Assembly: GCF_015062615.1 (NCBI RefSeq)
Contig: NZ_SUUH01000002.1
Location: 62,001 to 126,000, forward strand
Reading direction: 5' to 3'
Source: Denitrobacterium detoxificans
Lineage (GTDB): Bacteria > Actinomycetota > Coriobacteriia > Coriobacteriales > Eggerthellaceae
Length of the DNA stretch: 64,000 nucleotides
Below, in pieces: positions 1 through 10,704 of this stretch; positions within the stretch are counted from its first letter, which is position 1, and the number at the start of each line of letters is the position of its first letter. The notes under the pieces are model-generated. The model worked only from the letters and a program-made list of their open reading frames with translations. It was not told the origin of the DNA and ran no database searches. A program made the translations under genes and the position numbers.

Positions 1-1
1 C

Positions 2-3000
2 CCGTATCCGGGCACGAGCGTAACGGGCAGTGCTTCGTCTACCGAAACCACGCCGAAGCACCTGACTGGCTACACGTTCGTTGGCTGGCATGTGACCAAC
101 ACCGATCGCGTGGATTCCAACTATGCCCCGGTTACCCCCGATCCGTACTACTACACCACATGGGCCCTTGACCCCGATGGCGGTACGGCTGCCGAGGTTG
201 CTGCGGGTACCAAGAAGTACGAGATCATCACCATGTCTGATCTGTACAGCATGAACGTACTTGGCAACTTCACGCTTGATTCCGTGTACGAGGCCGAGAA
301 GTTCGATGCCGAATTCGATGCCAATGGCGGCACCATCACCAGTGACGGCACGGCCGTTTCCTCCTCCGCCACGCTTACGCGCGGTACGGGTGATACGAAG
401 GTCACCTGGAACGATGGCGTGGGCAATAGTCTGAGCGCTCAGCCTGTCGCCACGCGTTCTGGCTTCAAGCTGGCCGGTTGGGAGCTGGTTGAGGAGAATG
501 GCGCGGCTCCTGCGGCCGCGAAGACCTACACCACTACCGAGGTCATCACCATGCTGTATGGCGGCATGAAGCTGAAGGCCGTATGGGAGCCCGCTGATGC
601 TACGTACACGTACATCGTGGATTCCGCAAGCTCTGGCCGCGGCACGGTTGCCATGAATCTGGCGAGCGTGAGCAACCCCGAAACGGTGCACAACGATGGG
701 GTAGCCCCCACCAGCCCCACGGGTGCCTACGCACTGCCGAACTATGGTTACGAGTTCGAGAAGTGGACGAGCGCGAACGAGCCTTCCAAGGACCTTGAGG
801 CCGATGGCTGGTCTACCGCTTCCGGCTTGGTTACGGGCGCCCAGAGCGTTATCCCGCAGAAGGTAACGGTTACCACCGATCCGGCTACGGGTGCGACCGT
901 CCAGGCTTACAAGACCGATACGCTGAGTGCTCACTTCGTGCCGAAGAACTATACCGTCGAATTCCTGCCCGATGTGGCTGGCTATGCCACCGTGGGTGGC
1001 GCTGCCACCACGCAGACCGTTGCCTACAACGGATACCCCGTGGCCATGACGGGTAGCACCGCAAACTACGAGGTGACGAGCGTTGCCGCAGGCTACGAGC
1101 AGGATGGCGGCAAGTGGAGCTACACCATTCAGGTGGGCGACGCGAGCCAGAGCGGCTTGGCCACTGCTGCCGAGACGTGGCATGCCGACACCAAGACCAT
1201 CACGGGCGAAACCACCGACCCGAGCACCATTGCCATCCGCGGCAATACCACGTTCCGCCCCGTAATCAAGGCGAGCGAGCATACGCTCACGTATGATTAC
1301 GATATTTCCACCACGCCCGACGTGGTGAAGAATAACGTGGCCACTGGTGCGGTTGATACGGTGCCTACCATCCTGTCGACCGACATTCCCGATGGCTACA
1401 CGTTTGGTGGCTGGGAATACACCGACCCGAGCACGGGCACGGTAACCGTCTACAGCACCAACGACACTGACACCACGAACGATACGTTCACCATGCCGGG
1501 CAGCGACGCTACGCTGAAGGCCAAGTGGGTGGGCAAGGCCATTACCATCACGTACGTGTGCAATGGCGGCTCGGGCAATGCCAACAACGGCGAGACGCCT
1601 GCCGGCCAGACGTCGTATACGCAGACGTACACGTATGGCAGCGGCTCCGGCACCTCCATGGACGATGACACGTTCACGCCGAGCCCTGGTACGAACACCC
1701 ATGGTGTGGTACCCCCGTACGCGCGTGAGTTCGACAAGTGGGCGAGCAACGCCAATGGCACCGGCACCATTCAGGTGGGCGCCAGCAGCTCCTTTACGCT
1801 TCCCACGGAGGACACCACGCTGTACGCCATCTATAAGAACCGCCAGTACACGCTGACGCTCGATCGCAACATGGGCGACAAGGGTGCATGCACTACTACC
1901 ACGGCTACGTATAGCACGACGGGCGTGTGGCAGTACGAGACGCCGCTGCCCACGTATGAGTATGGCGATACGTTGACCTTGCCGTATATTTACGACTACG
2001 ATAGTTTTGGAAACGTCGAGACCGATAGCAATGGTAGGAATTTGTTCGATTTCTGGAATCCCCCCGGAAGGAATCCCGACAATCCCTTAACTACCCCTAT
2101 CTCGTATAACTATGACTTCCTGCAGTGGAGCGACTCCGCCAGTGGATCGGGCGCTACGGGCTCGTATAAGGGTCTGTGGAACAACGGCATCACCGTAACC
2201 GTTGGCTCCGACCCCGTGTTTAAGAGCGTTCAGGATTCCGCTGCTACGCCTGGGGTGGACGAGTCGGTTGCCAAGGAAGACGTTACCCTGTACGTGAACT
2301 GGAGCTACAACACGACGCCAGGCGAAGGCTACTATGTTGTGTACTACAACGAGGATGGCGCGAACCTGCTGGATTCCACGGGCACGGGCGCTGAAGTGTA
2401 CGCCACGCCCACCAATTATGGGCCTTATGCAAGCGATCAGAATATCTATCGTAGTCGTGCCGACAAGACGCTTTCTGGGCATACGTACAAGTTTAAGGGC
2501 TGGGCGGAATACAATCCGACCGATCCGAACGCAAATGCGCAGGGCGCCGTATGCGATTCTTCCGGAAAGCCGATTCTCGTCGCGCCGGGTAATACTACCC
2601 TGCAGGTTGCGGTGAATACTGCGGGTGAGACGCTGAATACGACCGTTACGAGTGCGCTTACGAGCGTCGCCGGATCTGATGGTAATGCGTATACCATTCC
2701 TGCGCGTCCGTTTAGGCTTATCGAGGTCTACGAACTTGCCGATTACACGGTGAAGTTCGACCCGAACCTGCCTACGGGCACGAGCATCTACTCGGGTAGC
2801 TGCCCCGATCAGGACTTCGCATGGGGTACCCCCGAAGACCTGAATACGAATACTTACAGTGTGAATGGTTACACGTTCCTGGGCTGGTCGAAGAACCCGC
2901 TTGCGAGCGCGCCCGATGCGAATCTGGCGGCCACGGGCGGCCTGGTGAGCTACAACACGGGTACGCATGGCGAACTGACGAACTACAACGGCCCGGCTGA

Positions 3001-6000
3001 GGTTACCTTGTATGCCGTGTGGAGCGAAGTGGACAATTACAAGGTCCGCTACATTGCCGACTACGACCCGGCCGATACGACGGGTGCGAGCGACGTGGTC
3101 CATGCCACCGATCAGTACTTCAAGTGGACCGAGAATCCTTCGGCTAATACCACGATTCCGAGCAAGACGGTGGGTACCGATACCAGCACGTATACCTTCG
3201 AGGGTTGGTACACCGCCAAGGACGGCAACGGCGTGAAGATCGAAGACGCTGACACCAGCGGCAAGTGGGACAAGACCATCCAGGAAATTGCCGCGAGCGA
3301 TGACAACTACGCTGCCTACAATGCGCAGTCTGACAAGAGCTACGTGTACCTGTACGCGAAGTGGACGAAGACCGGCTGGAGCGTGAACTACCAGGTGGCT
3401 CCGGGTACCGACCCGAAGCCCGTGGGCGACGCGAATCGTGCCGAAAAGAAGATCTCGGCTGCATCCAATGTGGACATTACCTCGCCGAGCACCAGCTTCG
3501 TCACCTACGATGGCTTTACGCCTGACGGCTGGGTCATCGACACCGATGCTGATGGCAGCTTCGACTTTACGTTCGATGGCTCCGGCACCTACGCTGGCAC
3601 CGATACGTACGTGCCCAGCAGTGGCGTGGTGGCGTACAACGATTCGGCCATCCAGAGCGCTCTGGCAAGCACGCTCTACAGCGGCACGCGCACGTTGGAA
3701 GCTCGCGTGGTGTACAAGGAGATGGAATACACCGTCAATTACAACCTGAACACCGGCAGCGATCCTGCGGGCCGCTACAGCTACCCGCAGAACACCGTGA
3801 GCACGCCCGTGGGCGACGTGACGCAGAAGACCGGCCTGGACTGGAATACCGATACGTACATTGGCGCCTCCTACGATGTTGGCCCCACGCGTGACGGTTA
3901 CACGTTCGACGGCTGGTTCGCGGGCAATGGCTCCGTTGCCTTCAACTACCCGGCAATCTATGGCTACAACGCCAACAAGAGCACGTGGACGGTAAAGCAG
4001 CTGGCCGACCTGCAGGCTGCCCTGAAGGGCTCCGGCACCGGCAAGTACACCACCACGAGCTACGATCTGTACGCCAAGTGGATTGAGAACAGCAACTACA
4101 CGGTGAAGTACGACCTGAAGGGTGGCTCCATCGCCGCGGTGGCTGGCAACCAGTTCCTGGGTACCGATGAAACGCCCCTGAAGTGGACCGACAACGCCAC
4201 TGCAGCTGGCTACACGCTGGTTCCGGGCGACTACGACGTCGAACGCAGCGGCTACACCTTCGATGGCTGGTGGCTCACGAGCGACTACCAGACGGGTAGC
4301 CAGCTTACGAGTGGCGCCACGATGAGCTATGGCGATCTTGCCGAAGCCCTGAAGGCCGTCGATGCCGGCTCCGGTGCTGCCGCCATCGCCGATGGCGGTA
4401 CGGTGACCATCTACGCGAAGTGGAAGGAAGTCACCACGCCTATCAACTACGCGGTGGACGATACCTCGCATGCCCAGCTCTACGATGGGGCTACGGCAAG
4501 CGGCACGGCCGTGAGCGGCGTTACCCAGCTGGTTGGCGGGGCCACCGGCGCGGGTCTGTCCCCCGTAACCGCAATGCCTCTTACCGGCTACAAGATCGTT
4601 GGCTGGAAGGCCACGGTCGTGGGTGCTGCCAGCGAGGAAACCTACACGGTTGGCACCAGCAGCGACAACAACCCGTCTGGCATTCTTACCGAGAACGCTG
4701 ACGGTAGTTGGACGATTGACCTGTCGAAGATGGCCAGCGTTGGCAATCTGAATGGCGGGTGGGTAAGCGCCACCTACACGGCCCTCACCGAGGCGGCTGA
4801 CGTGAACTACACGGTGCAGTTCTACAAGCAGCTGCCCGATGGCACCTATGCGGCCGTGCCCGACGAGACCGAAACGCGTACCGCCACCACGGGTAGCACG
4901 GTGACCTATTCCACCAGCAGCCCCGATGACGTGAATCGCTACCTCGCCGACGGCTATATGCTGAACACGGGCGTTACCGGCACCATTGCCAGTGCAACCG
5001 TGGCGGGCGACGGCACGACGGTTCTGAAGCTCTACTACGAGACCAGCCCGTTCACCGTTACCTATCAGTTCAGCAGCGACCCGGACGAATGCCCGAGCCC
5101 TGCGCCCACCATTACGAACCCCATCCAGTCCGTGGCTCCGGGTGGTACGCATACCCTGCGCACCGATACTCCGGCAACGGTGTTTGGCTGGACGTTCGAC
5201 GGCTGGGATTACACTCACGTGACCGTGGATTACACCCCGGCGGGCACGAGCTCGGCGCTCACCCTGCCCAACGACGCGTGGAACGCTTCCCACACCTCGT
5301 TCACCATGCCCAAGGGCAATGTGGTGGTAACGGGCAAGTGGACGCGCGAAAAGCAGCCCGTCACCTACAACAAGGACGTCAAGATCGATCCTTCGGTGTC
5401 GGGGCCCATTAGCCCCACGCCCGAGGTGCAGGTAAATGGCGCCTCCATGACCGGCACGACCTACACGCAGTACGTGCCCACCGACCTGTATCCGAGCCTG
5501 AGCGACGCCAACTACGACGGCACCGCCAATGACCCGATTACCGTGGTGAATCCCGATCCCACGCGCTATGTGGTCATGTGGGAGTACGAGTACACTGGCG
5601 CTGACATTGGCGCTCCCGATGCGGGCATCACGGGCACCACTATGGATCCCGAGAGCATCCAGGTAACCGGCCCGATTACCTTCACCGCAGTGCTGGTACA
5701 GAAGCAGATCATCTCCTATCTGCGCGGCACGGGTGTGAATGGCGAGACGGTTGGCGATTGGACCGACGTCTCGAAGGCCTATAGCGCTACCGATAGCTCC
5801 ACGCTTTCCGGTGCTACGCGCTACGTGGCCGTGCCTTCGCCCTTCAGCGTAAACGGCACCGACTACCAGTACGGCGCTGAGACGGTATGGCAGAGTGACA
5901 TCGGCATGTACGTGCCTGCGCACATCGAGGGCTACCTGTTCACCGGATGGGTATGGGAGAACCTGGATACGGGCGACACCGGCACCATTACCGGCACGTC

Positions 6001-9000
6001 CAAGACGAACGTGAGCACGCCGTTCACCAATAGCAGCGTCACGTTCACGGCGCAGTGGACGCCCACCAAGCAGACGCTTGTCTTCGATACCAATGGCGGC
6101 AGCTGGACTACGGGTTCCACCGACCCGTCGGGCGAGTACACTACGGGCACGCATGTGGGCATTCCCAATAATGCTACTGCCACGGCCGAGAAGGATGGCT
6201 ACCAGCTGGCAGGCTGGAAGCTCGATGGCGACGAGAGTGGCAGTATCTACCCGTCGGGTGGCACGTTTACGATGCCCGGCCATAACGCCAAGCTCATCGC
6301 AGTGTGGGAGCCCGTACCCGTAACCATCAAGTACGAGCCCAACGATCCGCTGTTCGGTTCGGTCCTGCCCACGAGTGAGACGGTCATCTCCACGGATACA
6401 AACGTGCTGGGGTCTACCCCCACGGCCAATACGGGTTACCACTTCGTGAATTGGACCATGAAGGATGGCGGCACGCTGCTGGGTACCGTGGATGCAAACA
6501 CCAACAAGATCACGCCTACGCATAACGCTGACGGTGTGTTCGTGGATGGCGTGACCTACGTGGCCAACTTCGAGCCCAACGAGTACCAGGTCAACTTCGT
6601 GAGCGCTACGGGCGGCTACATCGATACGAGCAATCCGTACGTGAACGTTCAGACCGTGAAGTACAACGACACGGCCGACAAGACCATCGTGAACGCCGTT
6701 TCCAACAACCCGGCGGAAATCGTTCCCAAGTCTCCGTATCCGTGGAGCTACGAGATGTACCCGGTTCAGGCTGATGGCTCCATTGCCACCACGCCGGTTA
6801 CCGGCTGGGTATACGAGGTCGATGACCTGGCCATTCTTGGCCCCACTACCTTCACGGCACAGTGGGATGCCTATGGCACGTACTTCGTGGAATACAACAC
6901 GCATGGCGGCACGCCGCTGAACCGCAAGGCAGTTCTGGCCCTTACGGACACGAATCTGCTGCCGAGCGCGAGCACGGTGCGTCCCGGCTACACGTTCATG
7001 CGCTGGGATTACCAGACGCAGCTTACGCCGAGCACCATGACTGATGACGAAGTATACGATGATCCGACGTTCTGGGAAGAGGCGCTGAACACCTATACCT
7101 TCCAGAAGATGAACCTGCCGGATAGCACGCCCAACGTCCTTACGCTGCACGCGCGTTGGCAGGAGCGTAACGACTACCAGGTCATTTACGATGACGGCGA
7201 TACCGACGGTGCCGACCTGCCCGCGTATGTGATGAACTACGGCTGGACGTATGACCAGCCCAGCCAGACCATCAGCAACGTGGCCTGGACGAACGACAAG
7301 TTCGCCGATGGCAAGAATGCCTGCGCGGTGGATGTTCCCACCAAGGCTGGCTATACGTTCGATGGCTGGCAGGTGAAGCTGGGCGATGGCACGCTTTCGG
7401 TCGACGCGAACGGCGACCCGGTCTATGCCACCATTGGCATGACCTATGAGGACCTGGTTGGCATTGCCTACCCGGACAACCCGAACGCCGACCCGAGCAG
7501 CATCACCCTGGTTGCGCACTGGACGCCTAAGACCTACACACTGGTGTACTACGACGTGGATGCCGACACTCCCACGCCTGTGGCCACTCATACGGAAACG
7601 GTCAACTGGGATACGCCGGTGTACGCTACCTACACGCCGACCGACGGAACCACGCGTCAGTTCGACCGCTACGACTTCAATCCGTCCAACCTGACGGATA
7701 CCAATGCGGGAACCATGACCACCAACGTGGCCACCACCGCAACCTATGGTGACCTGGCGGTTGACGACGCGAACAACGAAGTGCACGTATACGCCAAGTG
7801 GCTGAAGCTGATCCCCGTTTACGACGAGTATCATCTGCTCAACTACAACGGCACCACGTATGTGGACAGCTACAATGCCGCTACGGCTGAAGCCGACGGC
7901 TACCTGGTGACCCGCCGCATGGTGGAAGGCACCACGGCATATGCCACCACGCTGCCGAGCTTCGCGGGCTACACCTACGCAGGCGATACGTTCGACGAGA
8001 GCGGCTACAAGACGGGCATTACGCCCACGAGCAGCTACGGCACGCTGGGAATCAATGATGGCGTAACGCTTTCCAGCACTGCCGCCGAGCCGCACTTCGT
8101 GCGCTACTGGAAGGAGAACACGAACTACATCGTCGAATACAACGGCAATGCCGACGACCCGGTGAACCTGGCCAAGGGCTCTGCGGTGGTTCCCTCGAGC
8201 GTGAACCCTGGTTACACGCCGGGCACCAATGGCGCCACTACCGTTCCCGACCAGACGGTACAGAGTTGGACGAGTGTCGATCACGTTGATAGCTGGGTGG
8301 ACACCTACGTCACGCCCGAACGCGACGGCTTCGACTTCATCGGTTGGAATACCGCTGCAGACGGCACCGGCACCGTTAATGGCTTGACCGTGAGCAACGC
8401 CGACGATACCAACCAGTATGGCGATCTGACGTATGAGCAGGACGCCGATGGCAATTGGGTGAAGGTAGACCCGCTTTCCAGCTCGACTACGGTGAAGCTG
8501 GACAACAACGGCGAGTACCGCGGTTACACCACCCTGTACGCTCAGTGGGCTCAGAAGCGCTCGCACATCATTTACCGCGTAAACGGCGATAGCGATGGCA
8601 CGGGTGCTGGCTCCTACGGTGGCATGATCCGCTTCAACAAGAGCGAAACTGCCAGCGATGCCAGCGTCCTGCAGCGCGAAGAGTTCATCACTGCGGTGGA
8701 TGGCGAAGAGTACGACAACACGCAGAGCGCTCTCACGTATACCGGTAATAGCATGGAGGGCGCGCAGGCCGTGGCCCTGCCTGGCTGGCATTTCGTGAAC
8801 TGGACCGTCAACTACGAGATCTCCGATGCGCTCGCCGACGATGCTGCCGATGATGTGCAGTTCGTGCAGCCGCAGCGTCCAGTGGGCAGCGAGCAGCTGG
8901 AGCTGAGCCCGACCATGGAAGCAAATGGCGGCACGGTGCCCGATGGCATGATTACCCAGAGCGGTGGCATGACCACCCAGGCAACCACCATTGCCAATGG

Positions 9001-10459
9001 TGCGGAGTACTCTACCGAGACGGCTATCCTGCCTGGTGTTGGCACGAACTCCAGCCTGTATATCACGGCTGTGTACACGGCTAACTTCGAGAAGAACGAC
9101 GACGGCATCATCCACTACGATGAGAATCCGCCGCTGAAGCCGGGTACCACCGAGAAGCAGAAGGTCTACAACGGCCCGGTGCCCGATACCGTAGCCCCGT
9201 GGGGTTCCAGCGTGAACCTGTCGGATGGCACGGGCGAGAAGGGCTCTATCCTGACCACCGCTGGCTTCGAGATCATCGGCTGGGATAAGGAGCCTCATGA
9301 CCCGAGCGATGCCGATTACCCGTCCACGCCGGATTACTGGCTGGAAGAGGGCGTCACGATGCCGCAGGGCGAAACCACCCTGTATGCGCACTGGGCTCCC
9401 AAGAAGTATTCGGTTGGCACTGAGAACCCGCCCACGGGTGGCACGGTGATTGGCGGCGACGATCCGCTGCCGTACGGCACGTACATCCCTGAAGGCTGGA
9501 TCACGGTTACGCCGGAAGGCGGCTACGAGCCCACGGGCTGGGTTGTGGAATGGATCGATCCCGAAACGGGCGAGAAGCATACCTATACCACCTACGATCC
9601 GGATTACACGAAGATCCCGATTTGGGGTGAGACCACTCTGACCCCGATCTTCAAGTACACCGGTACGAAGGGCGGCGAGGAAACCACTACCACCACGACG
9701 ACGGTCGTAACTACCTACGGTGGTCGCGGCAACCACCTGCCGAAGACGGGTGACGAGGAAACCACGTATCCGTTCATCATCGCAATGCTGGCGGCCATGG
9801 GCCTCATGGCGCTGGCAGCGGCCAAGCGTCGTCGCGAGGATGATGACGACCCCACTACTCCGGGCGGCTCTGGTAACGGGGCCAGCCCGAAGGGGCCGGG
9901 CGCTATATTCGCCGTTGGTGGGGGTACCCCTACCCCCACGGCCGCAGCGGGCGCAGCGGTAGCCAAGCCTCAGACGATGCCCAATCCGCTGGATGGCGCG
10001 TCGGAGGCCATGGGCGAAGTCGTCCAGGGCGCGAAGGAGCGCGCTGCCCGCATGGCGGAAGCCGTGCGTGAGCGTAGGGATTCCCTGCGTGATGCGCGCG
10101 AGCGCGCGGCTGAGCGCAAGGCTCAGGCGAAGCGGATGACGGCCGATTCCGTGGCGCGTCCCGTTGGCGTAGCCAATCCCGCTGCGGGTTTGGCCGATCG
10201 CATCAGCGCGGCTGCGGAACGCATAGCTGATCGCATGAGCGCTGCGGCTGCTGGCGGCAAGCGCGCTGCCGACGAGACCGATCGCTTCCGCGCCATGCTC
10301 AGCGCGGGCTACGAGGCCGATGCCCCCGTGGCGCCGCATATGGCGGCATGTGAGACTGACTCGTTTGCCGATCTTGCGGGCGAAGCGGCATGTGCGTCCG
10401 CGGGCACGGTGGCCGCGAAGCCGCGCGTGCATCACTACGGCATGAAGAGCATGCGGTAG
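2..10459 (+). CDS. Giant InlB B-repeat surface protein with LPXTG anchor (5' partial)
   Basis: The frame is open from the left window edge, so the true start lies upstream; 3,485 residues are visible. Almost all of it is tandem Listeria-Bacteroides (InlB B / Flg_new) repeats of about 70-90 residues, recognised by the recurring core GYTFxGW followed by a short strand ending LYAxW. One MucBP-like unit (YTVQFYKQLPDG ... LKLYYE) sits near nt 4800-5050. Near the C-terminus is a sortase signal: LPKTG (in-window residues 3246-3250), a hydrophobic segment of about 19 residues, then KRRRED. This predicts covalent attachment to peptidoglycan. Oddly, a further ~235 residues follow, rich in Ala, Arg and Glu and likely helical. 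Such proteins are usually adhesins or surface fibres; the ligand cannot be read from sequence. It lies in tandem with an even larger relative downstream. The partial start is certain; the family call is strong. Confidence 0.93.
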   Translation, partial: PYPGTSVTGSASSTETTPKHLTGYTFVGWHVTNTDRVDSNYAPVTPDPYYYTTWALDPDGGTAAEVAAGTKKYEIITMSDLYSMNVLGNFTLDSVYEAEKFDAEFDANGGTITSDGTAVSSSATLTRGTGDTKVTWNDGVGNSLSAQPVATRSGFKLAGWELVEENGAAPAAAKTYTTTEVITMLYGGMKLKAVWEPADATYTYIVDSASSGRGTVAMNLASVSNPETVHNDGVAPTSPTGAYALPNYGYEFEKWTSANEPSKDLEADGWSTASGLVTGAQSVIPQKVTVTTDPATGATVQAYKTDTLSAHFVPKNYTVEFLPDVAGYATVGGAATTQTVAYNGYPVAMTGSTANYEVTSVAAGYEQDGGKWSYTIQVGDASQSGLATAAETWHADTKTITGETTDPSTIAIRGNTTFRPVIKASEHTLTYDYDISTTPDVVKNNVATGAVDTVPTILSTDIPDGYTFGGWEYTDPSTGTVTVYSTNDTDTTNDTFTMPGSDATLKAKWVGKAITITYVCNGGSGNANNGETPAGQTSYTQTYTYGSGSGTSMDDDTFTPSPGTNTHGVVPPYAREFDKWASNANGTGTIQVGASSSFTLPTEDTTLYAIYKNRQYTLTLDRNMGDKGACTTTTATYSTTGVWQYETPLPTYEYGDTLTLPYIYDYDSFGNVETDSNGRNLFDFWNPPGRNPDNPLTTPISYNYDFLQWSDSASGSGATGSYKGLWNNGITVTVGSDPVFKSVQDSAATPGVDESVAKEDVTLYVNWSYNTTPGEGYYVVYYNEDGANLLDSTGTGAEVYATPTNYGPYASDQNIYRSRADKTLSGHTYKFKGWAEYNPTDPNANAQGAVCDSSGKPILVAPGNTTLQVAVNTAGETLNTTVTSALTSVAGSDGNAYTIPARPFRLIEVYELADYTVKFDPNLPTGTSIYSGSCPDQDFAWGTPEDLNTNTYSVNGYTFLGWSKNPLASAPDANLAATGGLVSYNTGTHGELTNYNGPAEVTLYAVWSEVDNYKVRYIADYDPADTTGASDVVHATDQYFKWTENPSANTTIPSKTVGTDTSTYTFEGWYTAKDGNGVKIEDADTSGKWDKTIQEIAASDDNYAAYNAQSDKSYVYLYAKWTKTGWSVNYQVAPGTDPKPVGDANRAEKKISAASNVDITSPSTSFVTYDGFTPDGWVIDTDADGSFDFTFDGSGTYAGTDTYVPSSGVVAYNDSAIQSALASTLYSGTRTLEARVVYKEMEYTVNYNLNTGSDPAGRYSYPQNTVSTPVGDVTQKTGLDWNTDTYIGASYDVGPTRDGYTFDGWFAGNGSVAFNYPAIYGYNANKSTWTVKQLADLQAALKGSGTGKYTTTSYDLYAKWIENSNYTVKYDLKGGSIAAVAGNQFLGTDETPLKWTDNATAAGYTLVPGDYDVERSGYTFDGWWLTSDYQTGSQLTSGATMSYGDLAEALKAVDAGSGAAAIADGGTVTIYAKWKEVTTPINYAVDDTSHAQLYDGATASGTAVSGVTQLVGGATGAGLSPVTAMPLTGYKIVGWKATVVGAASEETYTVGTSSDNNPSGILTENADGSWTIDLSKMASVGNLNGGWVSATYTALTEAADVNYTVQFYKQLPDGTYAAVPDETETRTATTGSTVTYSTSSPDDVNRYLADGYMLNTGVTGTIASATVAGDGTTVLKLYYETSPFTVTYQFSSDPDECPSPAPTITNPIQSVAPGGTHTLRTDTPATVFGWTFDGWDYTHVTVDYTPAGTSSALTLPNDAWNASHTSFTMPKGNVVVTGKWTREKQPVTYNKDVKIDPSVSGPISPTPEVQVNGASMTGTTYTQYVPTDLYPSLSDANYDGTANDPITVVNPDPTRYVVMWEYEYTGADIGAPDAGITGTTMDPESIQVTGPITFTAVLVQKQIISYLRGTGVNGETVGDWTDVSKAYSATDSSTLSGATRYVAVPSPFSVNGTDYQYGAETVWQSDIGMYVPAHIEGYLFTGWVWENLDTGDTGTITGTSKTNVSTPFTNSSVTFTAQWTPTKQTLVFDTNGGSWTTGSTDPSGEYTTGTHVGIPNNATATAEKDGYQLAGWKLDGDESGSIYPSGGTFTMPGHNAKLIAVWEPVPVTIKYEPNDPLFGSVLPTSETVISTDTNVLGSTPTANTGYHFVNWTMKDGGTLLGTVDANTNKITPTHNADGVFVDGVTYVANFEPNEYQVNFVSATGGYIDTSNPYVNVQTVKYNDTADKTIVNAVSNNPAEIVPKSPYPWSYEMYPVQADGSIATTPVTGWVYEVDDLAILGPTTFTAQWDAYGTYFVEYNTHGGTPLNRKAVLALTDTNLLPSASTVRPGYTFMRWDYQTQLTPSTMTDDEVYDDPTFWEEALNTYTFQKMNLPDSTPNVLTLHARWQERNDYQVIYDDGDTDGADLPAYVMNYGWTYDQPSQTISNVAWTNDKFADGKNACAVDVPTKAGYTFDGWQVKLGDGTLSVDANGDPVYATIGMTYEDLVGIAYPDNPNADPSSITLVAHWTPKTYTLVYYDVDADTPTPVATHTETVNWDTPVYATYTPTDGTTRQFDRYDFNPSNLTDTNAGTMTTNVATTATYGDLAVDDANNEVHVYAKWLKLIPVYDEYHLLNYNGTTYVDSYNAATAEADGYLVTRRMVEGTTAYATTLPSFAGYTYAGDTFDESGYKTGITPTSSYGTLGINDGVTLSSTAAEPHFVRYWKENTNYIVEYNGNADDPVNLAKGSAVVPSSVNPGYTPGTNGATTVPDQTVQSWTSVDHVDSWVDTYVTPERDGFDFIGWNTAADGTGTVNGLTVSNADDTNQYGDLTYEQDADGNWVKVDPLSSSTTVKLDNNGEYRGYTTLYAQWAQKRSHIIYRVNGDSDGTGAGSYGGMIRFNKSETASDASVLQREEFITAVDGEEYDNTQSALTYTGNSMEGAQAVALPGWHFVNWTVNYEISDALADDAADDVQFVQPQRPVGSEQLELSPTMEANGGTVPDGMITQSGGMTTQATTIANGAEYSTETAILPGVGTNSSLYITAVYTANFEKNDDGIIHYDENPPLKPGTTEKQKVYNGPVPDTVAPWGSSVNLSDGTGEKGSILTTAGFEIIGWDKEPHDPSDADYPSTPDYWLEEGVTMPQGETTLYAHWAPKKYSVGTENPPTGGTVIGGDDPLPYGTYIPEGWITVTPEGGYEPTGWVVEWIDPETGEKHTYTTYDPDYTKIPIWGETTLTPIFKYTGTKGGEETTTTTTTVVTTYGGRGNHLPKTGDEETTYPFIIAMLAAMGLMALAAAKRRREDDDDPTTPGGSGNGASPKGPGAIFAVGGGTPTPTAAAGAAVAKPQTMPNPLDGASEAMGEVVQGAKERAARMAEAVRERRDSLRDARERAAERKAQAKRMTADSVARPVGVANPAAGLADRISAAAERIADRMSAAAAGGKRAADETDRFRAMLSAGYEADAPVAPHMAACETDSFADLAGEAACASAGTVAAKPRVHHYGMKSMR
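9737..9838 (+). other. LPXTG cell-wall sorting signal inside the first giant gene
   Basis: This segment encodes LPKTGDEE, a hydrophobic stretch (YPFIIAMLAAMGLMALAAA) and the positive stop-transfer cluster KRRRE. In the sortase A substrate family this tripartite signal normally ends the protein. Here the open frame continues to 10459, leaving about 235 residues that would be cytoplasmic before sortase cleavage and would be discarded with the C-terminal peptide after it. Confidence 0.9.
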
Positions 10460-10557
10460 CGAATGAGGTAAAGCGGCGTGGCGCGTACGCTTGTGCGCGT
10501 CGCGCCGAGGCAGAGGCGCCCATCGCGTGGCGGCGTATGGCGCATGAAGGTTTACAC

Positions 10558-10642
10558 CGGGGCCGAAACCACCCGCCGGGCTCATTTGCCCGGCGGGGCG
10601 GGAGCCGTAAGAGACGCATGCGTGTCTTACGTATCGGCCCCG
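10558..10642. other. Three-way-junction fold between the two giant genes
   Basis: Two inner hairpins are enclosed by an outer stem. Outer arms CGGGGCCGA (10558-10566) and TCGGCCCCG (10634-10642) pair over 9 bp. Inner hairpin 1 has arms CCCGCCGGGC (10572-10581) and GCCCGGCGGG (10588-10597) with loop TCATTT. Inner hairpin 2 is a 24-nt near-perfect palindrome at 10607-10630 with one mismatched pair. No T-run follows, so it does not look like a simple intrinsic terminator. It could be a structured RNA, a DNA cruciform or a repeat element. All pairings were read by eye. Confidence 0.6.
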
Positions 10643-10704
10643 CACGGTGACGATGCTGGAGGCTGGCTTTGCGGTTTTGGCTGGCCTTGGAGCATAGGGC
10701 ATTC

